Below, in pieces: positions 1 to 5,496 of a stretch of 10,668 bases of DNA. A program made the translations under genes and the position numbers. The stretch's first letter is position 1. Each line of letters begins with the position of its first letter. A model generated the notes under the pieces. That model saw only the letters and a list, made by a program, of their open reading frames with translations. It was not told where the DNA came from and made no database searches. This DNA is from an uncultured Oscillospiraceae bacterium (GTDB lineage: Bacteria; Bacillota; Clostridia; Oscillospirales; Oscillospiraceae): positions 1 through 10,668 of the forward strand of contig CAJUCA010000075.1 in the NCBI GenBank assembly GCA_910585265.1, given 5' to 3'.

Positions 1-1
1 G

Positions 2-139
2 GGCAGTTACTACGCGGTGGAGATCGAGTGCCCGAAGGAATTCAAGCTGGACGCTGCCCCCCACTATTTCACGGTGCGGGACGGCAAATCCACCACCCTC
101 ACCATTAGAAACAAGGCATTCGCGGGGATCCTGATCCAC
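2..139 (+). CDS. SpaA/Cna-B surface protein, exon 1 (3' part only, interrupted by group II intron)
   Basis: This is the tail of the first exon of a cell-surface protein whose start lies left of the window. Its 46 codons read GSYYAVEIECPKEFKLDAAP at the start and end in FAGILIH. This is the closing beta-strand pattern of a Cna-B/SpaA prealbumin-like repeat (…YFTVRDGKSTTLTIRNKAF…). The next codons of the mature protein are at 2461 (KIDSVTKKG…), because repeats of this family continue from LIH straight into K-x-D. Without splicing, translation would run six codons into the intron and stop at the TAA at 158-160. The adhesin role is inferred from the family; the interruption is visible directly. 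Confidence 0.8.
127..139 (+). other. Intron target site in 5' exon (IBS2 and IBS1)
   Basis: IBS2 is GATCCT at 127-132 and IBS1 is ATCCAC at 134-139, separated by one base. They match EBS2 (341-346) and EBS1 (409-414) in the intron RNA. This spacing and order are those expected of group II introns that recognise their exon by base pairing, and they place the 5' splice site after base 139. Confidence 0.8.
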
Positions 140-340
140 CTGCGACACGAAGTCGCGTAACAAATTGCTGGAAACAGCTACCCTATCCATTTGGGGCAAT
201 CCTACCGTGACCTGCGTGGGTGGTAACGCCCGGGTTGGAAACTCACGGGACAACGTGGAAAGGCTGAGAGCCTGACTCAGCCGGACTGCCAGGATAAGTG
301 TGCCATGGAGAATGTAATGTGAACCATTGTAAGAGTCGTC

Positions 341-414
341 AGGATTGCGCAGGCGAAATAAGGCTGATACGCCTGGACCAAAAGGTGAGGAGAGCGGCTG
401 AGGGGGTTGTGGAT
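341..414 (+). ncRNA. Exon-binding sequences EBS2 and EBS1 in intron domain I
   Basis: AGGATT at 341-346 (EBS2) and GTGGAT at 409-414 (EBS1) lie in the 5' structured half of the intron. EBS1 matches IBS1 at six of six positions. EBS2 matches IBS2 at six of six with one G-U pair. These segments determine the insertion target, so the match shows that the intron still fits its present site. Confidence 0.75.
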
Positions 415-689
415 ACCTCTCAGCAAATGGACATAGTCTCTCCCGGCTCATAGATGGCTCCTAAAGCACACACAATTATTTGTTACGTGGAACGTGGTAA
501 GCCCTATGCGTCCCTCCATAGAGGTATCGACCCCGCAAGGGGAAGAAATGGCGCAGAGGGTAGAGGAACGGGATAAAAAGCGAAAGCCCACCCTGTAATG
601 GGGAGGGATAGGGGTTCAAAATTTGCCCTGACCTGAAAGAGTGCTGACTTATCCCATGGTATTTCATGGCAAGAAATGGAGGTAAACCT

Positions 690-2375
690 ATGAACGGTAA
701 TCGTTCAACGACGGGGTTGAACGGCCCCGAGAGATTGCCGGACACAGACCGGCTGGATTACCAGTGGAAGTCGATAGACTGGAAAAAGGCCGAAGCTGAA
801 GTTAATAGGCTGCAAGCCAGGATTGCTAAGGCGACCCAAGAAAAGAAATGGAACACAGTGAAGCGACTTCAATATCTTCTAACTCATTCGTACTATGCAA
901 AAGTTTTGGCGGTTAGAAAAGTGACCACCAACAAAGGGAAAAACACGCCGGGCGTGGATAAAGAATTATGGAATACTCCAGCAGATAAAATGCGCGGCGC
1001 GCTGACCCTGACGGATACTGGCTACAAGGCGAAACCTCTGCGCCGGGTATACATTGAGAAAAAGGGCAAAAAGGCAAAACGACCGCTTGGCATACCTTGT
1101 ATGTATGACAGGGCCATGCAAGCACTCTATGCGCTGGCACTCGACCCGGTGTCAGAAACGACGGCAGACCCAAAATCCTTTGGCTTCCGCAAGGGACGCT
1201 GTGCGCAGGATGCCTGTGAATATATCTTTGGGGCACTGAGCAAGAAATGCGCCCCGAAGTGGATTCTGGAAGGGGACATTAAAGGATGCTTTGACCATAT
1301 CAGCCACGATTGGCTGGTGGAGCATATCCCCATGGATCAATCTGTGCTCAAGCAGTTTCTCAAGGCCGGGTTTGTTTTCCAAGACGAATTGTTCTCAACG
1401 GACGAAGGCACCCCACAGGGCGGCGTTATATCCCCAATCCTGGCAAATATGACACTGGACGGTATGCAGGAACTTCTGGCCAGCCGCTTCCATAAAAACA
1501 GCCGAGGGAAGATAGATGTACAGAAGAAAAATGCCAATAAAGTCAATCTGGTGCGATATGCAGATGATTTCATCGTCACAGCGGCAACGAAGGAAATTGC
1601 GGAAGAAGCCAAGGAACTCATTCGCAGTTTTCTGGCAGCCAGAGGTCTGGAGTTGTCGGAAGAAAAGACGGTCATCACTCACATTGACGATGGATTTGAT
1701 ATGCTGGGATGGACTTTCCGCAAATTTAACGAAAAACTCATTATCAAGCCGTCGAAGAAAGCTGTAAAAGCCTTTATTGTCAGTCTGTCCGAAACCGTTC
1801 TCGGACGAGGGAAATCCTGGAAACAGGAAGTGCTCATTGAAAAGCTGAACCAGCAAATCCGAGGATGGGCTAATTATCATCAGTCCGTCTGTGCCCAGGA
1901 AACCTTCTCCCTCATTGACCACAGGTTATTCCAGCTGTTGTGGAAGTGGGCGAAGCGGCGTCACCCTGAAAAGGGCCGCAAGTGGGTAAAGGATAGATAT
2001 TGGCACACGAAAGGGACACGGCACTGGGTATTTTCCTCAGAAAGCTCAGAGTTGATAGCCCTCAGCTACATCCCCATTATCCGCCATACAAAGGTACGAA
2101 TGAACGCAAATCCCTACTTTGACACCCAATATTTCATCGACCGGAAATTCAAACACGGCATGAAACGGTTATCCGGAAAGTTCAAAAAGATATGGAAAAA
2201 CCAAAAAGGGTGCTGCTATCACTGTGGTCTTCCCATGGACATTAGCGACAGCGACGAAAAGGATATCTTCTATAAAATCCCGAAGTCCATGGGCGGCAAA
2301 GACGAGGTTCAAAACATGGCCTACGTCCATAAACATTGCCAGATAATTTTCATGGAGTGCCGCGCGAAAGCGTGA
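690..2375 (+). CDS. ltrA: Group II intron reverse transcriptase/maturase (LtrA-like) with degenerate HNH domain
   Basis: This multifunctional intron-encoded protein binds the intron RNA, helps it splice and reverse-transcribes it during retrohoming. The chosen start is the ATG at 690, because GGAGG at 678-682 lies 7 bases before it; an in-frame ATG at 666 has no such site and would add eight residues. The product is 561 aa, normal for the family. The N-terminal RT-0 region (WKSIDWKKAE, residues ~27-36) is followed by the RT fingers and palm with GTPQGG, the active-site YADD at residues 290-293 and a thumb/maturase domain X with RGWANYH. The C-terminus has a Cys pair (C509, C512) and an HNH-like segment with N542 and HKHC (547-550). 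The His-His pair expected before IPKSxGG is replaced by F527-Y528, so DNA cleavage by this domain is doubtful. The gene fills intron domain IV and ends 10 bases before domain V. Confidence 0.95.
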   Translation: MNGNRSTTGLNGPERLPDTDRLDYQWKSIDWKKAEAEVNRLQARIAKATQEKKWNTVKRLQYLLTHSYYAKVLAVRKVTTNKGKNTPGVDKELWNTPADKMRGALTLTDTGYKAKPLRRVYIEKKGKKAKRPLGIPCMYDRAMQALYALALDPVSETTADPKSFGFRKGRCAQDACEYIFGALSKKCAPKWILEGDIKGCFDHISHDWLVEHIPMDQSVLKQFLKAGFVFQDELFSTDEGTPQGGVISPILANMTLDGMQELLASRFHKNSRGKIDVQKKNANKVNLVRYADDFIVTAATKEIAEEAKELIRSFLAARGLELSEEKTVITHIDDGFDMLGWTFRKFNEKLIIKPSKKAVKAFIVSLSETVLGRGKSWKQEVLIEKLNQQIRGWANYHQSVCAQETFSLIDHRLFQLLWKWAKRRHPEKGRKWVKDRYWHTKGTRHWVFSSESSELIALSYIPIIRHTKVRMNANPYFDTQYFIDRKFKHGMKRLSGKFKKIWKNQKGCCYHCGLPMDISDSDEKDIFYKIPKSMGGKDEVQNMAYVHKHCQIIFMECRAKA

Positions 2376-2385
2376 TGAAATGCTT

Positions 2386-2460
2386 GAGCCGTATGAGGGG
2401 AAACCTTCACGTACGGTTCTTAGGCGAGAAAGCGGGAGTAATCCCGCCGACTTAGCCGGC
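2386..2460 (+). ncRNA. Group II intron catalytic domains V and VI
   Basis: Domain V is 2386-2419: 34 nt, with the catalytic AGC triad at 2387-2389, outer stem GAGCCGTA paired with TACGGTTC, and a GAAA tetraloop at 2400-2403. Domain VI begins at about 2423. Its distal stem GCGGGA (2432-2437) pairs with TCCCGC (2442-2447) around a GTAA loop. The proximal stem pairs GGC (2423-2425) with GCC (2455-2457) and GAG with CTT (2451-2453), leaving A2454 unpaired as the likely branch point, seven bases from the 3' end counting itself. This is hand folding, but the domain V match is very typical. Confidence 0.88.
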
Positions 2461-3558
2461 AAGATTGATTCCGTCACCAAGAAGGGAATTTACGGGGTGC
2501 GGTTCCTGGTGTATGACCAGAACAAGAACCCCATCGGCGAGTACAGCTCGGACAACCAGGGGTATGTCTATATCGACGACCTCACCGTGCAGGGCAAGGG
2601 CCGGCTGTACATCCGCGAGCTGGAGGCGGCCCCTGGGTACGAGCTGGACAAGGAGTACAAGACCGTTTACGTCCAGCCGGGCCGGACCGTGGAGATCGTG
2701 TGGGAGAACACCCCCGTCACAGGCCAGTTCCAGATTTACAAATACGCCGCCGAATACAACGAGATCACCGGCACCCCGGCGGGCGCACCCCTGAAGGGCG
2801 CGGTGTACGAGATCAGCGAGGCCCGCAGCGGAAAGGTTGTGGACTATATCACCACCGACGCCCGGGGTGTCGCGGCGTCCAAGCCGTTGCCGTTAGGCCG
2901 GTATAAAATTGTTGAAGTGACCGCTCCGGCCTACTGGCAGCTCAGCGGCAAGACCTTTGATGAAACCTTGGAGTATTCGGGCCAGATCATCAAGCTGTCC
3001 GACTACGACAAGCCCGCCAAGCTGGGCGTCTCCATCACCAAACGGGGCAACGCCCAGACGCTGGCGGGCGGCCAGATGCGGTACGACTTCACCATCGCCA
3101 ACACCTCCAACGTGCCGCTCTCTGAGTTCTACTGGCACGACCGCATTCCCACCGACGCTGCCCGGGCCACCGTGCTGACCACCGGCACCTACAGCGCGCG
3201 CCTGAATTACCAGGTTCTGTACAAGACCAACTACCGCTCCGACTACCAGCTGCTGGCGTCCAACCTGCTCACCAGCAGCAACTACTCCTTCCACCTGAAC
3301 GCCATTCCCATGCAGGCGGGGGAGCACGTCACCGACATCCGTTTCGAGTTCGGCAAGGTGCCCGTGGGCTTCCAGTCCGTGGCCAAGCCCACCCTGATGG
3401 TGCAGGTACTGGGCACGGCGGCCAACAACTACCAGCTTGTCAACCGGGCCGATGTGGGCGGCAAGTACCAGGGCACCTGGCAGACCGCCCAGGCTTCCTG
3501 GCTCACCATCGTGCGCAGGCTGGGGCCTGTGCCCGCCCTCCCCCAGACGGGGTACTAA
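2461..3558 (+). CDS. SpaA/Cna-B surface protein, exon 2 (C-terminal 365 residues)
   Basis: This second exon continues the surface protein begun at 2-139. An ATG at 2380 extends the open frame leftwards but lies inside intron RNA, so it is not a natural start. Residues 1-84 form a Cna-B/SpaA repeat (KIDSVTKKGIYGVRF … RELEAAPGYEL … VEIVWENTP). Residues ~87-183 form a second repeat (QIYKYAAEYN … VEVTAPAYWQL), with Lys and Glu residues in positions that form isopeptide bonds in this family. Residues ~185-350 resemble a DUF11-type beta-sandwich (ITKRGNAQTLAGGQMRYDFT…). The protein ends VPALPQTGY-stop. This is a sortase-like LPQTG, but it has no hydrophobic segment or basic tail after it. The gene sits in an ICE transfer region, so a role in mating-pair contact or surface adhesion is likely. 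A GC-rich hairpin follows it. Confidence 0.85.
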   Translation, partial: KIDSVTKKGIYGVRFLVYDQNKNPIGEYSSDNQGYVYIDDLTVQGKGRLYIRELEAAPGYELDKEYKTVYVQPGRTVEIVWENTPVTGQFQIYKYAAEYNEITGTPAGAPLKGAVYEISEARSGKVVDYITTDARGVAASKPLPLGRYKIVEVTAPAYWQLSGKTFDETLEYSGQIIKLSDYDKPAKLGVSITKRGNAQTLAGGQMRYDFTIANTSNVPLSEFYWHDRIPTDAARATVLTTGTYSARLNYQVLYKTNYRSDYQLLASNLLTSSNYSFHLNAIPMQAGEHVTDIRFEFGKVPVGFQSVAKPTLMVQVLGTAANNYQLVNRADVGGKYQGTWQTAQASWLTIVRRLGPVPALPQTGY

Positions 3559-3566
3559 CGTGAATC

Positions 3567-3596
3567 GCGGGGCGGCTCCGGTAGGGGCCGCCCCGT
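3567..3596. terminator. GC-rich hairpin between convergent genes (possible terminator)
   Basis: A perfect stem GGGGCGGC (3569-3576) pairs with GCCGCCCC (3587-3594) across a 10-base loop, and one or two more pairs can form at the base. It lies 9 bases after the SpaA stop and ahead of the convergent DUF4160 gene end, where a terminator acting in both directions would be expected. Neither side has a T-run, so it may terminate weakly or only block exonucleases. Confidence 0.55.
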
Positions 3597-3630
3597 CTGA
3601 CTTCCGACATTGCGAAAAGGCAGGTGTGTC

Positions 3631-3909
3631 TCAGCAGTAATAGTCCGTGCGGCCAAAATATGCCTGCCACTTTTGCAGGACCTCGCCGCTCCGCGCCTCA
3701 ATAATTTTCATGATGTTATTCAGGGTTCTTGGCGGGATGGCGGAATTGTTGTGGCAAAGATAGCAATGCCCTGCCCTGGTGATCCAGATTTTTGTGGCCC
3801 TTGCAGAGGGAGAGCCTTGTGACACGTGGACATGGACTGGCTCCAGCGGATCATTTTCGTTGGACCAGAAGTACACCCAGTACGATCCGATCTTAAAAAC
3901 TTGCGGCAT
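3631..3909 (-). CDS. DUF4160-like small protein
   Basis: The product is 92 aa from the ATG at 3909; a TTG at 3915 would add two residues. The opening MPQVFKIGSYWVYFWSNEND followed by EPVHVHVSQG matches the pattern of DUF4160 proteins (MPxI…, aromatic-rich strand, then a PxHxHV motif). The rest has IWITRAGHCYLC and a helix with NNIMKIIEARSGEVLQKWQAYFG, also typical of the family, where the C-terminal helix ends in W-x-x-x-F/Y. The biochemical function of DUF4160 is not known to me. Members often sit next to another small gene, and a toxin-antitoxin-like role has been suggested from such pairing. The start overlaps the end of the upstream minus-strand gene by 17 bases. A purine-rich GAAGGCGG precedes the start. 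Confidence 0.75.
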   Translation of the reverse strand: MPQVFKIGSYWVYFWSNENDPLEPVHVHVSQGSPSARATKIWITRAGHCYLCHNNSAIPPRTLNNIMKIIEARSGEVLQKWQAYFGRTDYYC

Positions 3910-4165
3910 TCTCAAATCCGCCTTCCTTCGAGAACTGGAGGATCAAATGTGCGGTGGATTCAATGACCTCCCGGAGGCGGGAAAGCTCGCCTTCCGAGAA
4001 GCCCAGCACGTCCTCCCACCGGTAATCGGGCAGATAGCACGCCGCATGGTGAAAGCAATCCTTTTCGTCCGGCCGTTCCATGTAGACTTTTACGGTTCCG
4101 TCTGAACCCATTTCAGAATGAACGATCTCCGTCCCATCATCCAGCGTCAAAAAAGGATACATCAT
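3893..4165 (-). CDS. Small acidic protein, partner of the DUF4160 gene
   Basis: The product is 90 aa, starting MMYPFLTLDDGTEIVHSEM, with a central YLPDYRWEDVLGF and a C-terminal helix ESTAHLILQFSKEGGFENA. I recognise it as the kind of conserved hypothetical protein found in clostridial accessory regions, loosely like DUF2442-type partners of DUF4160, but I cannot assign a function. It is acidic and has no signal peptide or membrane segment, so it is cytosolic. AAAGGA (4176-4181, minus strand) lies 10 bases before the first of two adjacent ATG codons, and a strong promoter lies further upstream. It is first in a two-gene operon that runs against all its neighbours. Confidence 0.72.
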   Translation of the reverse strand: MMYPFLTLDDGTEIVHSEMGSDGTVKVYMERPDEKDCFHHAACYLPDYRWEDVLGFSEGELSRLREVIESTAHLILQFSKEGGFENAASF

Positions 4166-4215
4166 TCAGCGTCAGTCCTTTCTGTGCCACAATCATCTGT
4201 TAGAAGCTGCCTCTC

Positions 4216-4244
4216 ATTATAGCAGGGGCGGCGCATTTTATCAA
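4216..4244 (-). promoter_or_regulatory. Sigma-70-type promoter for the minus-strand DUF4160 operon
   Basis: On the minus strand, TTGATA (4239-4244) and a perfect TATAAT (4216-4221) are separated by exactly 17 bases. The start codon at 4165 is about 50 bases downstream of the -10 box, with AAAGGA in the leader. The -35 box is five of six to consensus. This is the clearest promoter in the window. Confidence 0.8.
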
Positions 4245-4248
4245 GAAG

Positions 4249-4461
4249 GTGATTTCCATAGAACCCATCTGCCCCGGCCTAACCCGCGCCGCGTTCCTGC
4301 TTGAGCGCGTCTGTGCGCCCAGGTGCGATCCCCCGGCCTACTGCGCCGAGGCCGCCCAGCTGCTGGCAATGCTGGAAGCCGCCCGCAGGGATAGCGAAGG
4401 GCGGGAAGCTGTGTCCGGCGGCACCCGTCCAAATCCAATCAATGAGGTGATGACAAAATGA
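4249..4461 (+). CDS. Small hypothetical protein at the head of the plus-strand operon
   Basis: The product is 70 aa from a GTG at 4249, with no recognised domain. It starts MISIEPICPGLTRAAFLLER and contains a helical, Ala/Leu-rich stretch (YCAEAAQLLAMLEAARRDSE); it has no signal peptide or membrane segment. Its TGA overlaps the ATG of the HD-GYP gene (ATGA, 4458-4461), which favours a real, translationally coupled gene. Against it, AAGAAGG directly abuts the GTG and is too close to serve it, and there is no ATG upstream in frame before the stop at 4201. The GTG itself lies just beyond the -35 box of the divergent promoter. Confidence 0.45.
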   Translation: MISIEPICPGLTRAAFLLERVCAPRCDPPAYCAEAAQLLAMLEAARRDSEGREAVSGGTRPNPINEVMTK

Positions 4462-5066
4462 ACCTTGAAGCTGTACTGCCCGCTCTGCGCAGGGCTGGGC
4501 TCCTGCTGGACCATACGCCCCGCAGCGTCCGGTTCCAGAGGCTGACCGCGTGCCTGCTTCAAACCCTTTCCGACTCCGCCGCCATCCCTGCCCTGTCCGC
4601 CGGGGATATCCAGCGGTATTCCACCCTGGCCCTGCTCCATGATATCGGAATGCGGACGGTTCCCCGGGAAATCCTTGAAAAGCCCGGAAGCCTGACCCGG
4701 GAGGAGTTCCTGACGGTGAAGGCACATACCACCCAGGGCTGCGGCCTGCTGGAGGGGGTGCCGGAGCTGCGGGAGTGCGGGGTGTTTCCCGATGTCTGCG
4801 ACGTCTGCCGCCACCACCATGAGCGGTGGGACGGCTCCGGCTACCCGGACCGGCTGGCCGGGCCGGAGATTACCCCCTGGGTCCAGGCGGTGGGGCTGGC
4901 GGACGCCTTTGACGCGCTGCTCCGCTCCAGCGTCTATAAGCCCGCCTACCCGCTGGGACAGGCGGTGGGGATGATCCGGGGCGGCGCGTGTGGGGCCTTT
5001 GATCCGGCGATGCTGGTTTGCTTCAGCCAAAACATCAGGGCCATCTGTGGAGCGGCTTTCGGTTAA
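4458..5066 (+). CDS. HD-GYP domain protein (putative cyclic dinucleotide phosphodiesterase)
   Basis: HD-GYP enzymes hydrolyse c-di-GMP or related dinucleotides with a two- or three-metal centre. In this 202-aa protein the metal-binding motifs are LLHDIGM (H61, D62), AHTTQG (H90), HHHE (119-122) and the signature WDGSGYP (124-130), then VGLADAFDALL. It is a stand-alone domain with no receiver, sensor or membrane part. The N-terminal helix reads RSVRFQRLTACLL where family members usually have a His (H-x-x-R/V) that binds metal; an Arg or Phe occupies that region here, so activity is uncertain. GAGGTGA (4444-4450) lies 7 bases before the ATG, and the gene overlaps its predecessor by four bases. 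Its position just before the secretion genes suggests control of transfer or of surface behaviour, by inference. Confidence 0.85.
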   Translation: MNLEAVLPALRRAGLLLDHTPRSVRFQRLTACLLQTLSDSAAIPALSAGDIQRYSTLALLHDIGMRTVPREILEKPGSLTREEFLTVKAHTTQGCGLLEGVPELRECGVFPDVCDVCRHHHERWDGSGYPDRLAGPEITPWVQAVGLADAFDALLRSSVYKPAYPLGQAVGMIRGGACGAFDPAMLVCFSQNIRAICGAAFG

Positions 5067-5102
5067 GCAATGAATCATGATATCAATTTTAAGGAGGAAC
5101 TC

Positions 5103-5492
5103 ATGCAGACCAAAGAAAATTTCTGGGGGCGTCTGTGCCTCCGCCTGTCCCGCCTCTATCTTCAGATCATGACGGCGGCGGCACTGTGCGCGCTTCTCAT
5201 CCTTCCCGCCATGGCCTCTGCCAATACCGCCGGAAACGATATGTGGACGGTGGCCCAGAACATCATCGTGGACGTGTATAACCACATCGCCGGAATCAGC
5301 ACCGCCCTGGCCGGGCTGATGTCCGCCGTTGCCGTCATCGGCGTGAAGCTGTCCGGCAACCAGCACAAGTCGGATCAGGCGTGGGACTGGCTCAAACGCA
5401 TTTGGGCGGCCTGGGCCATCATCAACGGCATCGGGGCCTTCATCGCCTACATCACCCCGCAGTTCTCCGGCTTCAACACCCTGACGCCGTAA
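5103..5492 (+). CDS. Small two-helix membrane protein, VirB2/TrbC pilin-like
   Basis: The start at ATG 5103 was chosen because AAGGAGG (5091-5097) lies 5 bases upstream; the in-frame ATG at 5070 has no site and would add 11 unlikely residues. The 129-aa product has a basic N-terminus, a hydrophobic stretch LCALLILPAMASA that looks like a signal peptide with cleavage after ASA, and two membrane segments (IAGISTALAGLMSAVAVIG and WAAWAIINGIGAFIAYI). A cleaved leader followed by two helices is the layout of VirB2/TrbC subunits of type IV secretion systems. The position directly before a VirB6-like gene fits. I see no direct motif proof, and it could be another small channel subunit. Confidence 0.6.
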   Translation: MQTKENFWGRLCLRLSRLYLQIMTAAALCALLILPAMASANTAGNDMWTVAQNIIVDVYNHIAGISTALAGLMSAVAVIGVKLSGNQHKSDQAWDWLKRIWAAWAIINGIGAFIAYITPQFSGFNTLTP

Positions 5493-5496
5493 CGCC

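Larger units (their letters stand above)
140..2460 (+). mobile_element. Group II intron with internal maturase gene, inserted in sense in the SpaA gene
   Basis: This is a self-splicing retroelement of about 2.3 kb, in the same orientation as the gene it interrupts. The left junction follows ATCCAC (134-139, IBS1), which is the exact reverse complement of GTGGAT at 409-414 (EBS1). IBS2 GATCCT (127-132) pairs with AGGATT (341-346, EBS2), with one G-U pair. The right end has a 34-nt domain V (2386-2419) and a domain VI whose bulged A would be A2454. Removing 140-2460 joins ...ILIH to KIDSV... in frame. The structured RNA occupies roughly 140-660 and 2376-2460, and the maturase gene lies in the domain IV position. 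The RT resembles the chloroplast-like (CL, IIB) lineage, by recollection of the family rather than by a tree. The first base is C rather than the usual G (CTGCG for GTGYG) and the last two bases are GC rather than AY. GC content is clearly below that of the flanking genes. Confidence 0.9.

Noticed and set aside
1..160. Truncated surface-protein pseudogene ending at TAA 158-160
   Set aside because: The stop lies within the group II intron, and the rest of the protein resumes in frame at 2461, so the gene is interrupted but potentially spliced.
2380..2460. Possible independent start of the SpaA gene at ATG 2380
   Set aside because: These codons translate intron domains V and VI, and the catalytic RNA elements here are intact. 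The protein homology begins at 2461.
3610..4105. Plus-strand open frames opposite the DUF4160 operon
   Set aside because: They are short, lack ribosome sites and show no family pattern, while the minus frames have a promoter, ribosome sites and a recognisable DUF4160 pattern.
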